DNA of 64,000 nucleotides from a virus, in the IMG/VR virus record IMGVR_UViG_3300044765_000092, positions 94,679 to 158,678 of that record; one strand, given 5' to 3'. Under the pieces are notes generated by a model that was not told where the DNA came from, did not search any database, and worked only from the letters and a program-made list of their open reading frames with translations. Made by a program: the position numbers and the translations under genes. Each line of letters starts with the position of its first letter. Within the stretch, counting starts at the first letter, position 1. This document shows, piece after piece, positions 34,131 to 42,570 of this stretch.

Positions 34131-35157
34131 CTGCTTGTGACTGCGCCTCGTCCTTACGCGCTACCAGCGAGTGAAGGAACGCAGTCCCGATGATCAGCAA
34201 GCTGCCGCCTGCGGTTGCCAATTCACCGATGTCGTGGCCCGCGGCCGACATGAACATGACCACGACTAGGAAGGCGATGGCGTAGAACGCGCCGTGCTCC
34301 AAGTACGCGAACTGTTCGAGCTTGCCGGTGTCCACCAGATAGAGGGTCAGGCTTCGGACGAACATGGCACCGATTCCGAGACCTAGGGCGATGATCAGGA
34401 AGTTGTTGGTGATGGCAAACGCAGCGATCACGCCGTCGAACGAGAAGCTGGCGTCCAGCACTTCCAGATAGAGGAAGCTGGCGATACCGGCTTTGGCGAC
34501 CGCCACACCAGCCTCACCGTCCTCCGCACCGAGGAACGCGCCGATACCGTCGACCAGTATGTAACCGACGATGCCGAGCAATCCTGCTGTGAAGAACTGC
34601 TTGGGGTCCTCCATCAGATTGTAGGTCAGCAGCACAGCCACGATTGCTGCTGCCGCCTGCACGCTTTCGATCTTGCCGATGGACACCAGATGTCGCTCGA
34701 TAAACGCAAGCCAGTGCTCGTCTTTGTTGGCGTCGAGGAAGAACTTGAGCGCCACCATCATCAAGAACGTGCCACCGAACGCCATGATCGACGTGTGTGC
34801 CGACACAATCGATGCCTCGTACTGCTTGGGATCAAACAGCGCCATGTGAACGGCCGCCCACGGATTGATGTGTGAAGCCACGCTCACAATCAGGACCGGG
34901 AACAGGAGTCGCATGCCAAAGACGGCAACGACCATACCCCAGGTCAAAAACCTGTGTCGCCATTCAGGCGACATGGTCTTGAGCGTAGACGAATTGACGA
35001 TCGCGTTGTCGAAGCTGAGACAGGTCTCGATGATGCCGAGCAGAGCGGCGCTCACCAGCGCAGCCAGCGGATTGCCATAGAACATGCCGACGATTGCACT
35101 GACGATGAGTGCAACTATGGCAAAGAGGGCCGACCCTCCAAAGTATTTGGCGAACAT
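34120..35157 (-). CDS. TerC-family membrane protein (DUF475 type)
   Basis: This 345-residue polytopic membrane protein has about eight to nine hydrophobic helices. It carries TerC hallmarks: LGIIETCLSFDNAIVN in the second helix and a matching EVLDASFSFDGVIAAFAITN, each with Asp residues that would face a metal-binding site. The GAMFVRSLTLYL segment is typical as well. TerC-like proteins are thought to handle metal ions, notably manganese, and act with TerD. It is a strong anchor for the Ter identification. Confidence 0.88.
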   Translation of the reverse strand: MFAKYFGGSALFAIVALIVSAIVGMFYGNPLAALVSAALLGIIETCLSFDNAIVNSSTLKTMSPEWRHRFLTWGMVVAVFGMRLLFPVLIVSVASHINPWAAVHMALFDPKQYEASIVSAHTSIMAFGGTFLMMVALKFFLDANKDEHWLAFIERHLVSIGKIESVQAAAAIVAVLLTYNLMEDPKQFFTAGLLGIVGYILVDGIGAFLGAEDGEAGVAVAKAGIASFLYLEVLDASFSFDGVIAAFAITNNFLIIALGLGIGAMFVRSLTLYLVDTGKLEQFAYLEHGAFYAIAFLVVVMFMSAAGHDIGELATAGGSLLIIGTAFLHSLVARKDEAQSQAVVF

Positions 35158-35205
35158 GGCGTTGATGCCTTTCTTGGTCGTTGAGGTTGAGTAGTGACCC
35201 TAGGG

Positions 35206-35970
35206 TTAGGCTTTCGGCTGATGCTTGATCAGCCAGTCGACCGCCTCCTTGGACAGGATTTGGTCGTACATCGTGTCATCGCTGACGCTGAGATCGCTGA
35301 AGTGGCAGAAGCCCACGTGATCGTGACGGTCAGCCACTTCCTTCAGAAGTCCGAAATCGCTTGGGTTGCCGACCCCGATCATCATGAAGTATTGCTCGGG
35401 ATGTGCGGCCAACAGGTCCTTGAAGTGGCCGCGATCACCACGATCGTCACCATCTGTGACGAACAGATGGAACGACGGGTAGTCTGGAGGCGTGACCTGC
35501 TGTTGTTGCGGCTGTTCTTGCTTCGGTTCCTTCTTGGAACCGAACAGGTTGCCGAAGAAGCTCTTCTTTTCTTCTTTCGGGGGTGGTGCCGGCTCGTCAG
35601 CATCGGGGGCCACTGCCGCAAACACGGCAGCCGCGTAGTTGGTGCCGGTCATCCAGGTGCCGCCGGCGCGGGACTGTTGCTGAAAATCATGTGCGATGTA
35701 GCCCGAGATCTGGTCTTCGGTCACGTCACCGTGTTTGTACGCCTTGGACCCAAAGCTGTAGACTTCGAGTTTGCCGTCCGCATCGAGCCGCAGAGCCACG
35801 GCCATCAAGCGTTCGGTCAGTTCCTGCATGTGACCGCGCTTGTAGAGATCCTCAGTCGAGCCGCTGACATCGAGTTCGAACTTGATCTGCGCCTTGATCG
35901 ATGGTGCGGCACCCCGCTTCTCCATCACCAGCTTGACCTTCTCGACACGCTTTTCCATGGTGAGAGCCAT
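35206..35970 (-). CDS. TerF-like VWA-domain protein
   Basis: This 254-residue protein starts at 35970 with ATG and AAAGGA eight bases upstream. A von Willebrand A domain spans about residues 20-245, with the MIDAS motif ELDVSGS. It has a Lys/Glu/Gln-rich insert (about 130-165) and a second acidic motif in FVTDGDDRGD. VWA proteins of Ter operons bind metal and other Ter proteins. The insert is unusual and could be a flexible spacer. It is the first gene of the Ter set. Confidence 0.8.
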   Translation of the reverse strand: MALTMEKRVEKVKLVMEKRGAAPSIKAQIKFELDVSGSTEDLYKRGHMQELTERLMAVALRLDADGKLEVYSFGSKAYKHGDVTEDQISGYIAHDFQQQSRAGGTWMTGTNYAAAVFAAVAPDADEPAPPPKEEKKSFFGNLFGSKKEPKQEQPQQQQVTPPDYPSFHLFVTDGDDRGDRGHFKDLLAAHPEQYFMMIGVGNPSDFGLLKEVADRHDHVGFCHFSDLSVSDDTMYDQILSKEAVDWLIKHQPKA

Positions 35971-36004
35971 TTTCGTTCCTTTCACGGTTTGGCTACAGGT
36001 GGAC

Positions 36005-36051
36005 AAAGAGGGGCGCACGGCCCCTCTTTTACTACAACTTCATTTACAGTT
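36005..36051 (-). promoter_or_regulatory. Leader element upstream of the Ter genes
   Basis: AACTGTAAATGA (minus strand, 36040-36051) also encodes the last three codons and stop of the upstream gene. It is followed ten bases later by a perfect 10-base stem (AAAGAGGGGC/GCCCCTCTTT, 36005-36029). The VWA gene starts 35 bases further on. The hairpin could also stop transcription of the upstream gene. Confidence 0.55.
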
Positions 36052-36249
36052 TGGTCTGGTGGTCTTGACTGACCACGAACGGGCTTCGTTGGCTGCTACT
36101 TCCTGCGGATGTTGGTCTCGAACCTCGTTCCACAGGATGGTTGCCATAACCATCAGTATGTCGGCCTGAACATCGGGCCGCAGATCCAGCAGTTTTGATG
36201 CGCACATCCGAATCCACGGAGTGCGTGGCATGTAGTACGCGATAGCCAT
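36040..36249 (-). CDS. Small unknown protein
   Basis: This 69-residue protein has a helical middle (CASKLLDLRPDVQADILMVMATILW) and a Cys at residue 17 plus one near the end. It begins one base after the stop of the 76-residue protein. No family was recognised. Confidence 0.5.
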   Translation of the reverse strand: MAIAYYMPRTPWIRMCASKLLDLRPDVQADILMVMATILWNEVRDQHPQEVAANEARSWSVKTTRPNCK

Positions 36250-36250
36250 T

Positions 36251-36481
36251 TCATCTCCTTGCTAGCTCGCACCGACGTCTTCGATCTTCGGCTGGTTGCG
36301 CCGACCGGTCGACCTCGAACTCGACACCCACGTTGTTCTGGTTGTTGATCAGCCAGTTGCCGACGGCCTGAAGCATGGTCCGTCCTCGGCCGACGTATGG
36401 CAATCCCGGAGCAGCCGGCTCGTCGACCACGAATTGATCACCCTCCTTGGCGATCTTGAGTTTGCGTTTGCCGTTGGTCAT
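36251..36481 (-). CDS. Small unknown protein downstream of NAMPT
   Basis: This 76-residue protein has a small beta-rich fold: basic strand, FVVDEPAAPGLPYVGRG, a helix TMLQAVGNWLINNQNNV, then a charged tail. Its start overlaps the NAMPT stop (ATGA), so it is translated with it. It may be a small partner of the NAD enzymes or independent. Confidence 0.55.
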   Translation of the reverse strand: MTNGKRKLKIAKEGDQFVVDEPAAPGLPYVGRGRTMLQAVGNWLINNQNNVGVEFEVDRSAQPAEDRRRRCELARR

Positions 36482-38007
36482 GCGGCAAGCCTTTCCCGGA
36501 TAGCCGACAACCTGGGCTCGTTGTACACGATGCCATTCTTGTAGACGAGCTCGTGCTGGTCTTCGTAGTTGTTGGGCATTGTGCCATCTGTCAAGAAGTC
36601 CCAGACCTTGAGTTCGCCGTTGTCCAGGTTGCGAGCCAGGGTCAGCAGACCGGTACGTGACTTCTTGCCTGGATCAGTGACCGGATCCTTGGATGCACCA
36701 ATCCACACTTCCTGGTCGTCGGCGTAGTGATGTTCGCCGTCGAAGAACGAAGTGCCACGAACAACCCACAGGGCACAGATCTTCTGCGCCCACTTGTAAG
36801 TGTCGCGGTTGACCTTCTGCAGCAGAGCACCACCAGAACCGAACACGAAGTTGTCAGGCGCCCACCCAGCGACCATCATGTTGCCGAGGATCGTCTGGAT
36901 GGCCATCGTGTCGATGCCGTCACCCCACAGCACGCCAACACCTTTGAGCGTGCGATAGTGCTTGGCGTTCTCGGTGTAACCGTAGGCCGAAGCCAGTTTG
37001 GTCATCACCTTGGGAATGATCTCCAGCGGATCGCCACTGTCTGGCCGCAGGACCACCTTGAGCGCGTTTAGGCTCTTGACGTACTCGACCATTTCGGGTG
37101 AGCAGAACACGTCGAGCAGACGCCACATGTCGTAGCCATCGCACACGATGGAACAGATGGTGCCGGGTCGGGCGTTGGCCAGACAGGCCATCAGGTAGTC
37201 CTTGTCGGACTGTGGACCCGTGTTCCCATACTGCATCTGGATCGAGTGCTCCGACGCAAACACCGAGAAGGCCGACATCTCCTCGTTAAAGTAGTGGTTG
37301 GCGTGGACCACTCCCTCCACAGTGTCACTTCCCATGAAGTTGAACGTGTGCCGACTACCGCCGATCTCAGCCTGCTCGCCACAGGTGACGCCGCGACCCC
37401 CAAAGTCGTGTAGTGCAAACGGGAGCATGTCGAGCGAACAGCCGGCGAGTTCGTAGAAGTGCTTGATCTTGAGCTTGGCGTCGTAGTCGTTCGTGGCGAT
37501 CGTCGACGGATACCACGCGGCTCTGAGCGTCGGCGTCTCCATACCAGAGGCCATCCAGTGGAGGTCTGGGTCCGTGCAGGTGACCGTGTACATCGGGTCC
37601 TGGCCCCTGGCCTTGAAGCCGCCGGGCAGCGACCTGATGGTCAGCGGCACGTGTCCGTGGTACGTATTGACCACCTTGTTCCAGGCCTCTTCAGCAAACA
37701 GGGGTCGCCCAAAGTGCTTCTGGGCAAACGCCTTGGCACGGAGGACATCGTCGTTGGTGATGCGCTGCTTCACCAGATACTTTTCACAGAAGTCGTGCAT
37801 ATCGCCGGCGACGATCGTCTGCTGAGGACTGACGCGGGCAGTGCCGTAGGCCGACTGGCCGATGACATTGGGGTTTTGGGCGAACGGGTGACCGAACTTG
37901 TAGCTATCGGTCCGCAGGATCATGCTGAGAATCGGGTCGTCCTTGGCGATGTACGGGACATCGTCGTTGGAAGCGCCTTGGATGAATTGGTCGAGAGTGC
38001 GTGCCAT
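36478..38007 (-). CDS. nadV: Nicotinamide phosphoribosyltransferase
   Basis: This 509-residue protein is the first enzyme of the two-step route from nicotinamide plus PRPP to NMN. Recognisable motifs are TDSYKFGH near the N-terminus, ALHDFGGRGVTC and FMGSDTVEG in the ligand-binding middle, SEHSI containing the His whose phosphorylation drives catalysis in the family, VVLRPDSGDP, and FGSGGALLQKVNRD. The length is typical. Together with the nearby NMN adenylyltransferase it can rebuild NAD from its breakdown product. Such pairs in phages counter NAD-depleting defence. Confidence 0.92.
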   Translation of the reverse strand: MARTLDQFIQGASNDDVPYIAKDDPILSMILRTDSYKFGHPFAQNPNVIGQSAYGTARVSPQQTIVAGDMHDFCEKYLVKQRITNDDVLRAKAFAQKHFGRPLFAEEAWNKVVNTYHGHVPLTIRSLPGGFKARGQDPMYTVTCTDPDLHWMASGMETPTLRAAWYPSTIATNDYDAKLKIKHFYELAGCSLDMLPFALHDFGGRGVTCGEQAEIGGSRHTFNFMGSDTVEGVVHANHYFNEEMSAFSVFASEHSIQMQYGNTGPQSDKDYLMACLANARPGTICSIVCDGYDMWRLLDVFCSPEMVEYVKSLNALKVVLRPDSGDPLEIIPKVMTKLASAYGYTENAKHYRTLKGVGVLWGDGIDTMAIQTILGNMMVAGWAPDNFVFGSGGALLQKVNRDTYKWAQKICALWVVRGTSFFDGEHHYADDQEVWIGASKDPVTDPGKKSRTGLLTLARNLDNGELKVWDFLTDGTMPNNYEDQHELVYKNGIVYNEPRLSAIRERLAA

Positions 38008-38058
38008 GATAAGCTCCTTATCGTAGTGGCGGTGTTGAACGGCTGGCCCTTCGTCGGG

Positions 38059-38430
38059 TCAGTCGCGAGAGAATTTGTAGTGACGATCGATGTAGTCGAT
38101 CGGAATGCGCAGTTCCATGGCCAGATTGATTTCGTCGGCCACTCCAGTGGACACAGCGTAACCAGGATATCGGTAAACTATCAGCCGATCGCAACGCCGA
38201 AGCAGGTCACGTGAGTACTCCTTCCAGAAGGGGTAGTCAGCGCCCATCTCGGTGTCAGGAACCTGCTTGAGCACAAAATGGTTAAACAGCGGGCTGACGA
38301 TATGCCATTCTTGGCATTCACCACCTTCGCAGTCTTGGGTGTTTGCATCGCTGATCAACTGCATCAGTTCCTGCATCAGTTCTTCTTTGTTTTCGGCCTT
38401 GCTGTACGGGGCCGCGAGATACACGAGCAT
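38059..38430 (-). CDS. Nucleoside 2-deoxyribosyltransferase-like (DUF1937-type) protein
   Basis: This 123-residue protein shows the fold signature LVYLAAPYS at the start, a central helical region, then CDRLIVYRYPGYAVSTGVADEINLAMELRIPIDYI. In the family that region holds the catalytic Glu (VADEI) and substrate contacts. It sits between NAMPT and the NMN adenylyltransferase, so a role in nucleotide or NAD metabolism is likely. The exact substrate is unknown. The ATG at 38430 fits the conserved start LVYLAAPYS. Confidence 0.65.
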   Translation of the reverse strand: MLVYLAAPYSKAENKEELMQELMQLISDANTQDCEGGECQEWHIVSPLFNHFVLKQVPDTEMGADYPFWKEYSRDLLRRCDRLIVYRYPGYAVSTGVADEINLAMELRIPIDYIDRHYKFSRD

Positions 38431-38459
38431 TATTCGCTCCTTCTTTAGGTTTTGTAAGC

Positions 38460-38576
38460 CTACAGTGGCTTGACGCCGTAGACCTTTGGATCGTTGGTCT
38501 CGCGTGGGCGGATCAAGTACAGGTATGAACCTCCGCCCAAAATCCGAGACCAATATGCGTCGTCTGGTATGTCCAT
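38460..38576 (-). CDS. Very small unknown protein
   Basis: This 38-residue protein starts at ATG 38576 with CGGAG upstream. It has a hydrophilic N-terminus (MDIPDDAYWS), a Gly-rich middle, and ends KVYGVKPL. It fits tightly between the next two genes with a ribosome binding site, so it is probably real. The function is unknown. Confidence 0.45.
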   Translation of the reverse strand: MDIPDDAYWSRILGGGSYLYLIRPRETNDPKVYGVKPL

Positions 38577-38579
38577 GGG

Positions 38580-38660
38580 TTACTCCGTGTAGATGGTTCC
38601 GGGTACTACCTTGAACTCGATTCGAGCGCTTTCGCTGACGTACATGACGCTGACGTACAT
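38580..38660 (-). CDS. Very small unknown protein
   Basis: This is a 26-residue reading frame starting at ATG 38660, three bases after the stop of the NMN adenylyltransferase gene. AAGGAC lies six bases upstream. It holds a repeated MYVS-like start (MYVSVMYVS). At this size it is uncertain, but the ribosome binding site and placement suggest translation. Confidence 0.35.
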   Translation of the reverse strand: MYVSVMYVSESARIEFKVVPGTIYTE

Positions 38661-38663
38661 GAT

Positions 38664-39887
38664 TCAGTCCTTCAGCTTGCTGACCATCGTCCGCAGGATC
38701 GGATCGTGATCCTCGAACCACTCATCTGGCATAGACAGCGCTCTGGCAATCGGGATCCACTGTGCGTCCAGCGTTTCGACCTCGACACCGCCACCCGGTT
38801 CCCCTTCTGGCACCTTTTGGCCGCTGACCACAGGCAGAGGCTTGGTGTCGTCGAGCTTGAACATGAAGCAGATTGTGAGTGTTCGTCCTCGGTTGCTACG
38901 TTCCGGATCGTCAAAGTATTCCCAGCAGACGACACTACCTCGGAGGATATCCTTGGTGATGTCGAGGGACCGCTTGCCGTCTGCTAGACGGATGCCAGTC
39001 TCTTCGGTGAGTTCTGCCAAAGCAGCTTCAAGCAGTCGCTGCTTGCCCTTGACAAATCCACCAGGGAGAGCCCACAGGCCACGCCCAGGATAATTGTTGC
39101 GTTGGACCGCGAGAATATGCCCAGACTGGACTACCACGCAGTCAACAGTAATGTACTGCGCCTCGTGATCAGGAGCACCAATGAATTGGTGCTTCGCCCG
39201 GTAGTCTTCGATGAACGCCCACTCAGCACACAGATCCTTGTACGAGTTGCGGTCACTGACGTGCAACGTACCGTGGACGTACTCCTGCAAGAACTGCAGA
39301 GTCGTTGGTGGAACATCCAGCCAGTCATCGGTTGCAAGATTCGGCGTCGCAGATGTGAACAGGCGGCGACGTAGGGCTGTGGCGTTTAAGTCCTTGCCAG
39401 CCGGAACCGGCGGTTTGAGTTCGAGCTTCCACCCAGGAAAAGCATGGAGGTACCACGTACTGTGATCGCGGTCACTGCCGACCAAAATGATCTCAGGGTC
39501 GTCCCAGTCCAGCGGGTTATTGGCGTCCTCTTCGACGTTCGATAGGCCAGTGCGAACAGCTTCTTGGACCGATTGGATCCACGCAGTGTCGTTGTACGGA
39601 TGATCTTGAAGTGGAAGTACTGACCACTCTTTCGTGCGAAAGGTGTCGTGCGCAGCAATCCAACGAAGAATCATGTCCTTGCGTTCGTCGAACGTGAACG
39701 GATTCTTGATGTTGCGCGATCTGAAAGATGAGCCCACTAGGATGATGACTGCGTCACCCTTGCGGAAAGCGTGCTGAAGATTCTCGACGTGTCCGTTGTG
39801 CAGGATCTGCATACGTCCAATATAGACGTAGACCTTGGGTCTACGCAGCGTCGGTTTGCTGAGCGTGATGGTCTTGCTGGTTGCCAT
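38664..39887 (-). CDS. nadM: NMN adenylyltransferase-Nudix hydrolase fusion
   Basis: This 407-residue bifunctional protein starts at 39887. Residues about 17-190 are a nucleotidyltransferase, with the HxGH motif (ILHNGH) and the late NATALRRR motif that binds ATP. It makes NAD from NMN. Residues about 255-370 are a Nudix domain, with box GGFVKGKQ...AELTEETGI. One Arg of the standard box is replaced by Ala, so hydrolysis may be weak or altered. The Nudix part may remove ADP-ribose. NAMPT lies 657 bases downstream. Confidence 0.88.
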   Translation of the reverse strand: MATSKTITLSKPTLRRPKVYVYIGRMQILHNGHVENLQHAFRKGDAVIILVGSSFRSRNIKNPFTFDERKDMILRWIAAHDTFRTKEWSVLPLQDHPYNDTAWIQSVQEAVRTGLSNVEEDANNPLDWDDPEIILVGSDRDHSTWYLHAFPGWKLELKPPVPAGKDLNATALRRRLFTSATPNLATDDWLDVPPTTLQFLQEYVHGTLHVSDRNSYKDLCAEWAFIEDYRAKHQFIGAPDHEAQYITVDCVVVQSGHILAVQRNNYPGRGLWALPGGFVKGKQRLLEAALAELTEETGIRLADGKRSLDITKDILRGSVVCWEYFDDPERSNRGRTLTICFMFKLDDTKPLPVVSGQKVPEGEPGGGVEVETLDAQWIPIARALSMPDEWFEDHDPILRTMVSKLKD

Positions 39888-39915
39888 GATAGCTCCTATC
39901 GTTGGCGGGTTAAAG

Positions 39916-39958
39916 GTGTAGAGCACTTCGGCGTGCCCTACACTGGTCATTTACAGTT
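39916..39958 (-). promoter_or_regulatory. Leader element of the NMN adenylyltransferase gene
   Basis: AACTGTAAATGA (minus strand, 39947-39958) is followed three bases later by an 11-base stem with one mismatch (GTGTAGGGCAC/GTGCTCTACAC, 39916-39943). The ATG is 29 bases further on, with TAGGAG ahead of it. The downstream NAD genes probably depend on it. Confidence 0.55.
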
Positions 39959-39970
39959 CGTGGTGTGTGG

Positions 39971-40306
39971 TCAAGGACCAGACTTCACGATAGTGATCGG
40001 CTTGGACCCGATTGGGGCCGGGGCCGGTGTGGCAGCAGGAGCCGCCGGAGACGGGGCTGCTGGTGCTGGTGCTGTGACTGGAGTTGGAGCAGCTACCACG
40101 GTCTGCTCAACAGTGGTCGGAACGTTTTCCCAGTCGGTGTAGGCGGAGATCAGCGCATTGCCCATTTGAGCGTTGCACATGAGCTTTCGCACCTGAAGCA
40201 CGGGTTGACCCGTTGACACAACGACTCCAGTGGCTGTCACCGACTGCTGTGTCACGTAGCGAAAATCGAGATCCTGAAGGAACGGCAATACTGCTTGGCT
40301 GTTCAT
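39971..40306 (-). CDS. Small protein with Pro/Ala-rich tail
   Basis: This 111-residue protein has a beta-rich first 60 residues (FRYVTQQSVTATGVVVS, VLQVRKLMC) and a Pro/Ala/Thr-rich C-terminal tail (about 70-100) that is probably disordered. It lies between topoisomerase A and the NMN adenylyltransferase gene, and has its own motif-hairpin leader. The function is unknown. Confidence 0.5.
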   Translation of the reverse strand: MNSQAVLPFLQDLDFRYVTQQSVTATGVVVSTGQPVLQVRKLMCNAQMGNALISAYTDWENVPTTVEQTVVAAPTPVTAPAPAAPSPAAPAATPAPAPIGSKPITIVKSGP

Positions 40307-40332
40307 CTGTAGTCCTACGAGTTAACTCCCTC

Positions 40333-40362
40333 GATCGTTGTTCTTAAGCACGATCAAATTAA
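40333..40362 (-). promoter_or_regulatory. Leader element upstream of the 111-residue protein
   Basis: TTAATTTGA (minus strand, 40354-40362), which includes the topoisomerase A stop codon, merges into a perfect stem GATCGT/ACGATC with an 11-base loop (40333-40355). The start is 27 bases further on. The motif overlaps the stem, so it could also help end the upstream transcript. Confidence 0.5.
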
Positions 40363-41891
40363 CCCGTAGCTTTGACAAAGACCTCGCGCAGTGACTCCAA
40401 GTCAGCTGCGACTTTACGCACTGGCTTTTCCAGCCACGTCTGCAGTTCTTTCAGTTGGGCCTTTTGCTTCTTCAGTGTTTCCTGCTGCGCGGCCTTGTTC
40501 AGCGCGCTGAGTGTCCGCACCTGCCGATCGAGGATGATGTTGGCGTCGTCAACTGAGATCTTCAGCCCTTTTGCGATATGGGCTGCCGGATCCTTGGTCT
40601 TCAACGCATCGAAGATGACCTTGAGGTTGTCGGCCGCTAGGATCATCAGCTCGGTGAAGCGGATAGCCTTGTTCTGTTCACCGATGCGGTACTGAAGCGC
40701 TTTGGCCTCTGTCTTGCAGCGCCATTTGAGCCACTGGATCAGCAGCTGTGGTACGGTCCACGAGTGGAACTTCACGTTGATGGTGCCGGGTTCTTTCGGG
40801 TCCTTCGGGTGTGGAACGTACACACGTTCGGTCACATTCATCACGTAGGACATGGAACCCGACAGCAGCTTGCGGATCTTTTCGACGGCAGCTTTGAGCT
40901 GGACGTCAGGCAGCTTCTTGAGCGTAATCTCGAAGCTTATACCGTAAGCGTCTTTCTTGCTCGATGTGTTGTCTACTCGTTGTACGGCCGCCATTTCGCG
41001 CAGGCGATCAAACAGTTTCTCTGGCTTGGTTGTCCCGTCGGCAAACGTATCCCACCGAATAGTCCGCTTCTCCATGTTGATCTGGAGGTTTGGCTCGAAT
41101 TCGACGCGGCCGCGACCGGTCTTGTAGAACTCGACGATCGATCGGCGATTTTCTTTTGTGCGCTTGGCCACTCCACCATAGCGGTTCTTGAACACCAAAG
41201 CGTCGGCGAAGTCTTTGGCTTCCAGCTTCTCGTTCTTGAGCAAGCGTATGCACGTCTCGATGACGGACAGAGGCTCGTAGCTTGGAATGATGGCCGTGGT
41301 ACCGACCCCAATGCCAGCTTGCTCGCCTAACAGAAGGATGTTTGGCAGCGGCGTTGGGATCACGACGGGTTCTTGGTCTTTGTCGTCGTAGTTGGGCACA
41401 AAGTCCGTGATCGCCATGTAGGCTTTCTGGAACTGAAGTGCACCGATCTTCGATTGACGGACCTTGGTGTAGCGCATTGCCGCCGGCCCGTCGATAGGCG
41501 TACCCCAATTGCCATCGCCATCGATGAACGGAGTTGGCGCGTTGACCAGCGTGTCAATCGCTCCGTATACCGACGAGTCTCCGTGAGGGTGGAATCGGCC
41601 CAGAACGTCCCCTACCAGACGAGCGGCGGTGTGCCATCCGGTCTGGGGGAATTGCGACATCGAGTACATGATGCGACGGGCCACAGGTCGATAGCCATCG
41701 CGGTAGTCGGGCATTGCCCGGTTTTCGTTGACCTCGGAGCCATAGATCTTCATGGCCCATCTGGCGTAAGTCAACAGACTCTCAGGCCGAATGTTCTTTT
41801 TGTTGTTGGCCGTGCTGTTGTTGCTGCTTCCACCCACAGACTTGGTCGCAGTGCCAGATGTGTTGCGGTTCTTGGTCTTTGGCTTTGGCAT
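40359..41891 (-). CDS. Type II DNA topoisomerase, subunit A
   Basis: This 510-residue protein matches GyrA/ParC breakage-reunion cores: YRDGYRPVARRIMYSM, FHPHGDSSVYGA, and the active-site Tyr in AMRYTKVR. A long coiled coil and final helices (about 400-505) follow. A Ser/Asn-rich N-terminal 30 residues precede the core. At 510 residues it lacks the beta-pinwheel C-terminal domain of cellular GyrA, as in T4-type phage topoisomerases. It cuts and rejoins DNA to relieve supercoiling or untangle replicated DNA, together with subunit B two genes downstream of its neighbours. Confidence 0.9.
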   Translation of the reverse strand: MPKPKTKNRNTSGTATKSVGGSSNNSTANNKKNIRPESLLTYARWAMKIYGSEVNENRAMPDYRDGYRPVARRIMYSMSQFPQTGWHTAARLVGDVLGRFHPHGDSSVYGAIDTLVNAPTPFIDGDGNWGTPIDGPAAMRYTKVRQSKIGALQFQKAYMAITDFVPNYDDKDQEPVVIPTPLPNILLLGEQAGIGVGTTAIIPSYEPLSVIETCIRLLKNEKLEAKDFADALVFKNRYGGVAKRTKENRRSIVEFYKTGRGRVEFEPNLQINMEKRTIRWDTFADGTTKPEKLFDRLREMAAVQRVDNTSSKKDAYGISFEITLKKLPDVQLKAAVEKIRKLLSGSMSYVMNVTERVYVPHPKDPKEPGTINVKFHSWTVPQLLIQWLKWRCKTEAKALQYRIGEQNKAIRFTELMILAADNLKVIFDALKTKDPAAHIAKGLKISVDDANIILDRQVRTLSALNKAAQQETLKKQKAQLKELQTWLEKPVRKVAADLESLREVFVKATG

Positions 41892-41899
41892 GATCTCTG

Positions 41900-42178
41900 T
41901 CAGAGAGTGGCACGGACCACGAATCCACGCTCGTTCACTTCAGCGTTGTAGATCTGCTGGTTCATGCGCAAGTCGTTGCAGTTGATGCCCTGTGTGTCCT
42001 CGTTGACGAGGAAGCGCTCCTGATCATAGACCGACAGGTCCACGACATAGGCGGTGCCAAACCCAGGATAGACTTCGGTCACGACCAAGGTCTTGATCCT
42101 GCGTGGTTCGCCCGGCGAGTGCGGTTGTTGGATCGCGGGCAGCGGCTTTTGTTGCTGCGGATGGTCGTCGTTCATCAT
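41900..42178 (-). CDS. Small unknown protein between topoisomerase genes
   Basis: This 92-residue protein has a Gln/Pro/His-rich N-terminus, followed by a beta-rich part (IKTLVVTEVYPGFGTAYVVDLSVYDQ). It starts within the stop of the 125-residue protein (overlap of four bases). No family was recognised. Confidence 0.5.
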   Translation of the reverse strand: MMNDDHPQQQKPLPAIQQPHSPGEPRRIKTLVVTEVYPGFGTAYVVDLSVYDQERFLVNEDTQGINCNDLRMNQQIYNAEVNERGFVVRATL

Positions 42179-42552
42179 GTTGCCTTTACAGGTGTGTCAG
42201 CGTGGTTGTGTATTGCCATAGCCTCGATGAAGGCTGACAGCAGGGCTTCTTGGATTGCGCGAAGGCCAGACGTGCGACGCAGCTCGATCTTGACGGTGCC
42301 AATGTTGATCTGCAGGCTGATGTAGATGTCCTTTGCCTTGAAGTCCCGGGCCAGTGTAGTTGGCAGACGCAGAAACGCAGTGTGCAGCCATTCGGCTACC
42401 GCGCGAGTCCCTCCCGGAAACTTGGCGATCGACGGCATGGTCACGCCGCCGGGCTTTTCAGCATAGATCTGGTACTCCGAAATGTTTTTGACCGCCGGCG
42501 TCGTGTACAAGACTACCAACTTACCGATCTCTACCTTGACGTGGTTTGTCAT
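42175..42552 (-). CDS. Unknown protein between topoisomerase genes
   Basis: This 125-residue protein has a beta-rich start (KVEIGKLVVLYTTP) and a helical core (TRAVAEWLHTAFLRLP), ending in a short His/Asp-rich tail. It lies between topoisomerase subunits B and A, so it may be cotranscribed with them. It has no resemblance to known topoisomerase parts. Confidence 0.5.
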   Translation of the reverse strand: MTNHVKVEIGKLVVLYTTPAVKNISEYQIYAEKPGGVTMPSIAKFPGGTRAVAEWLHTAFLRLPTTLARDFKAKDIYISLQINIGTVKIELRRTSGLRAIQEALLSAFIEAMAIHNHADTPVKAT

Positions 42553-42570
42553 CGTTGTCTCCTACTTGGG

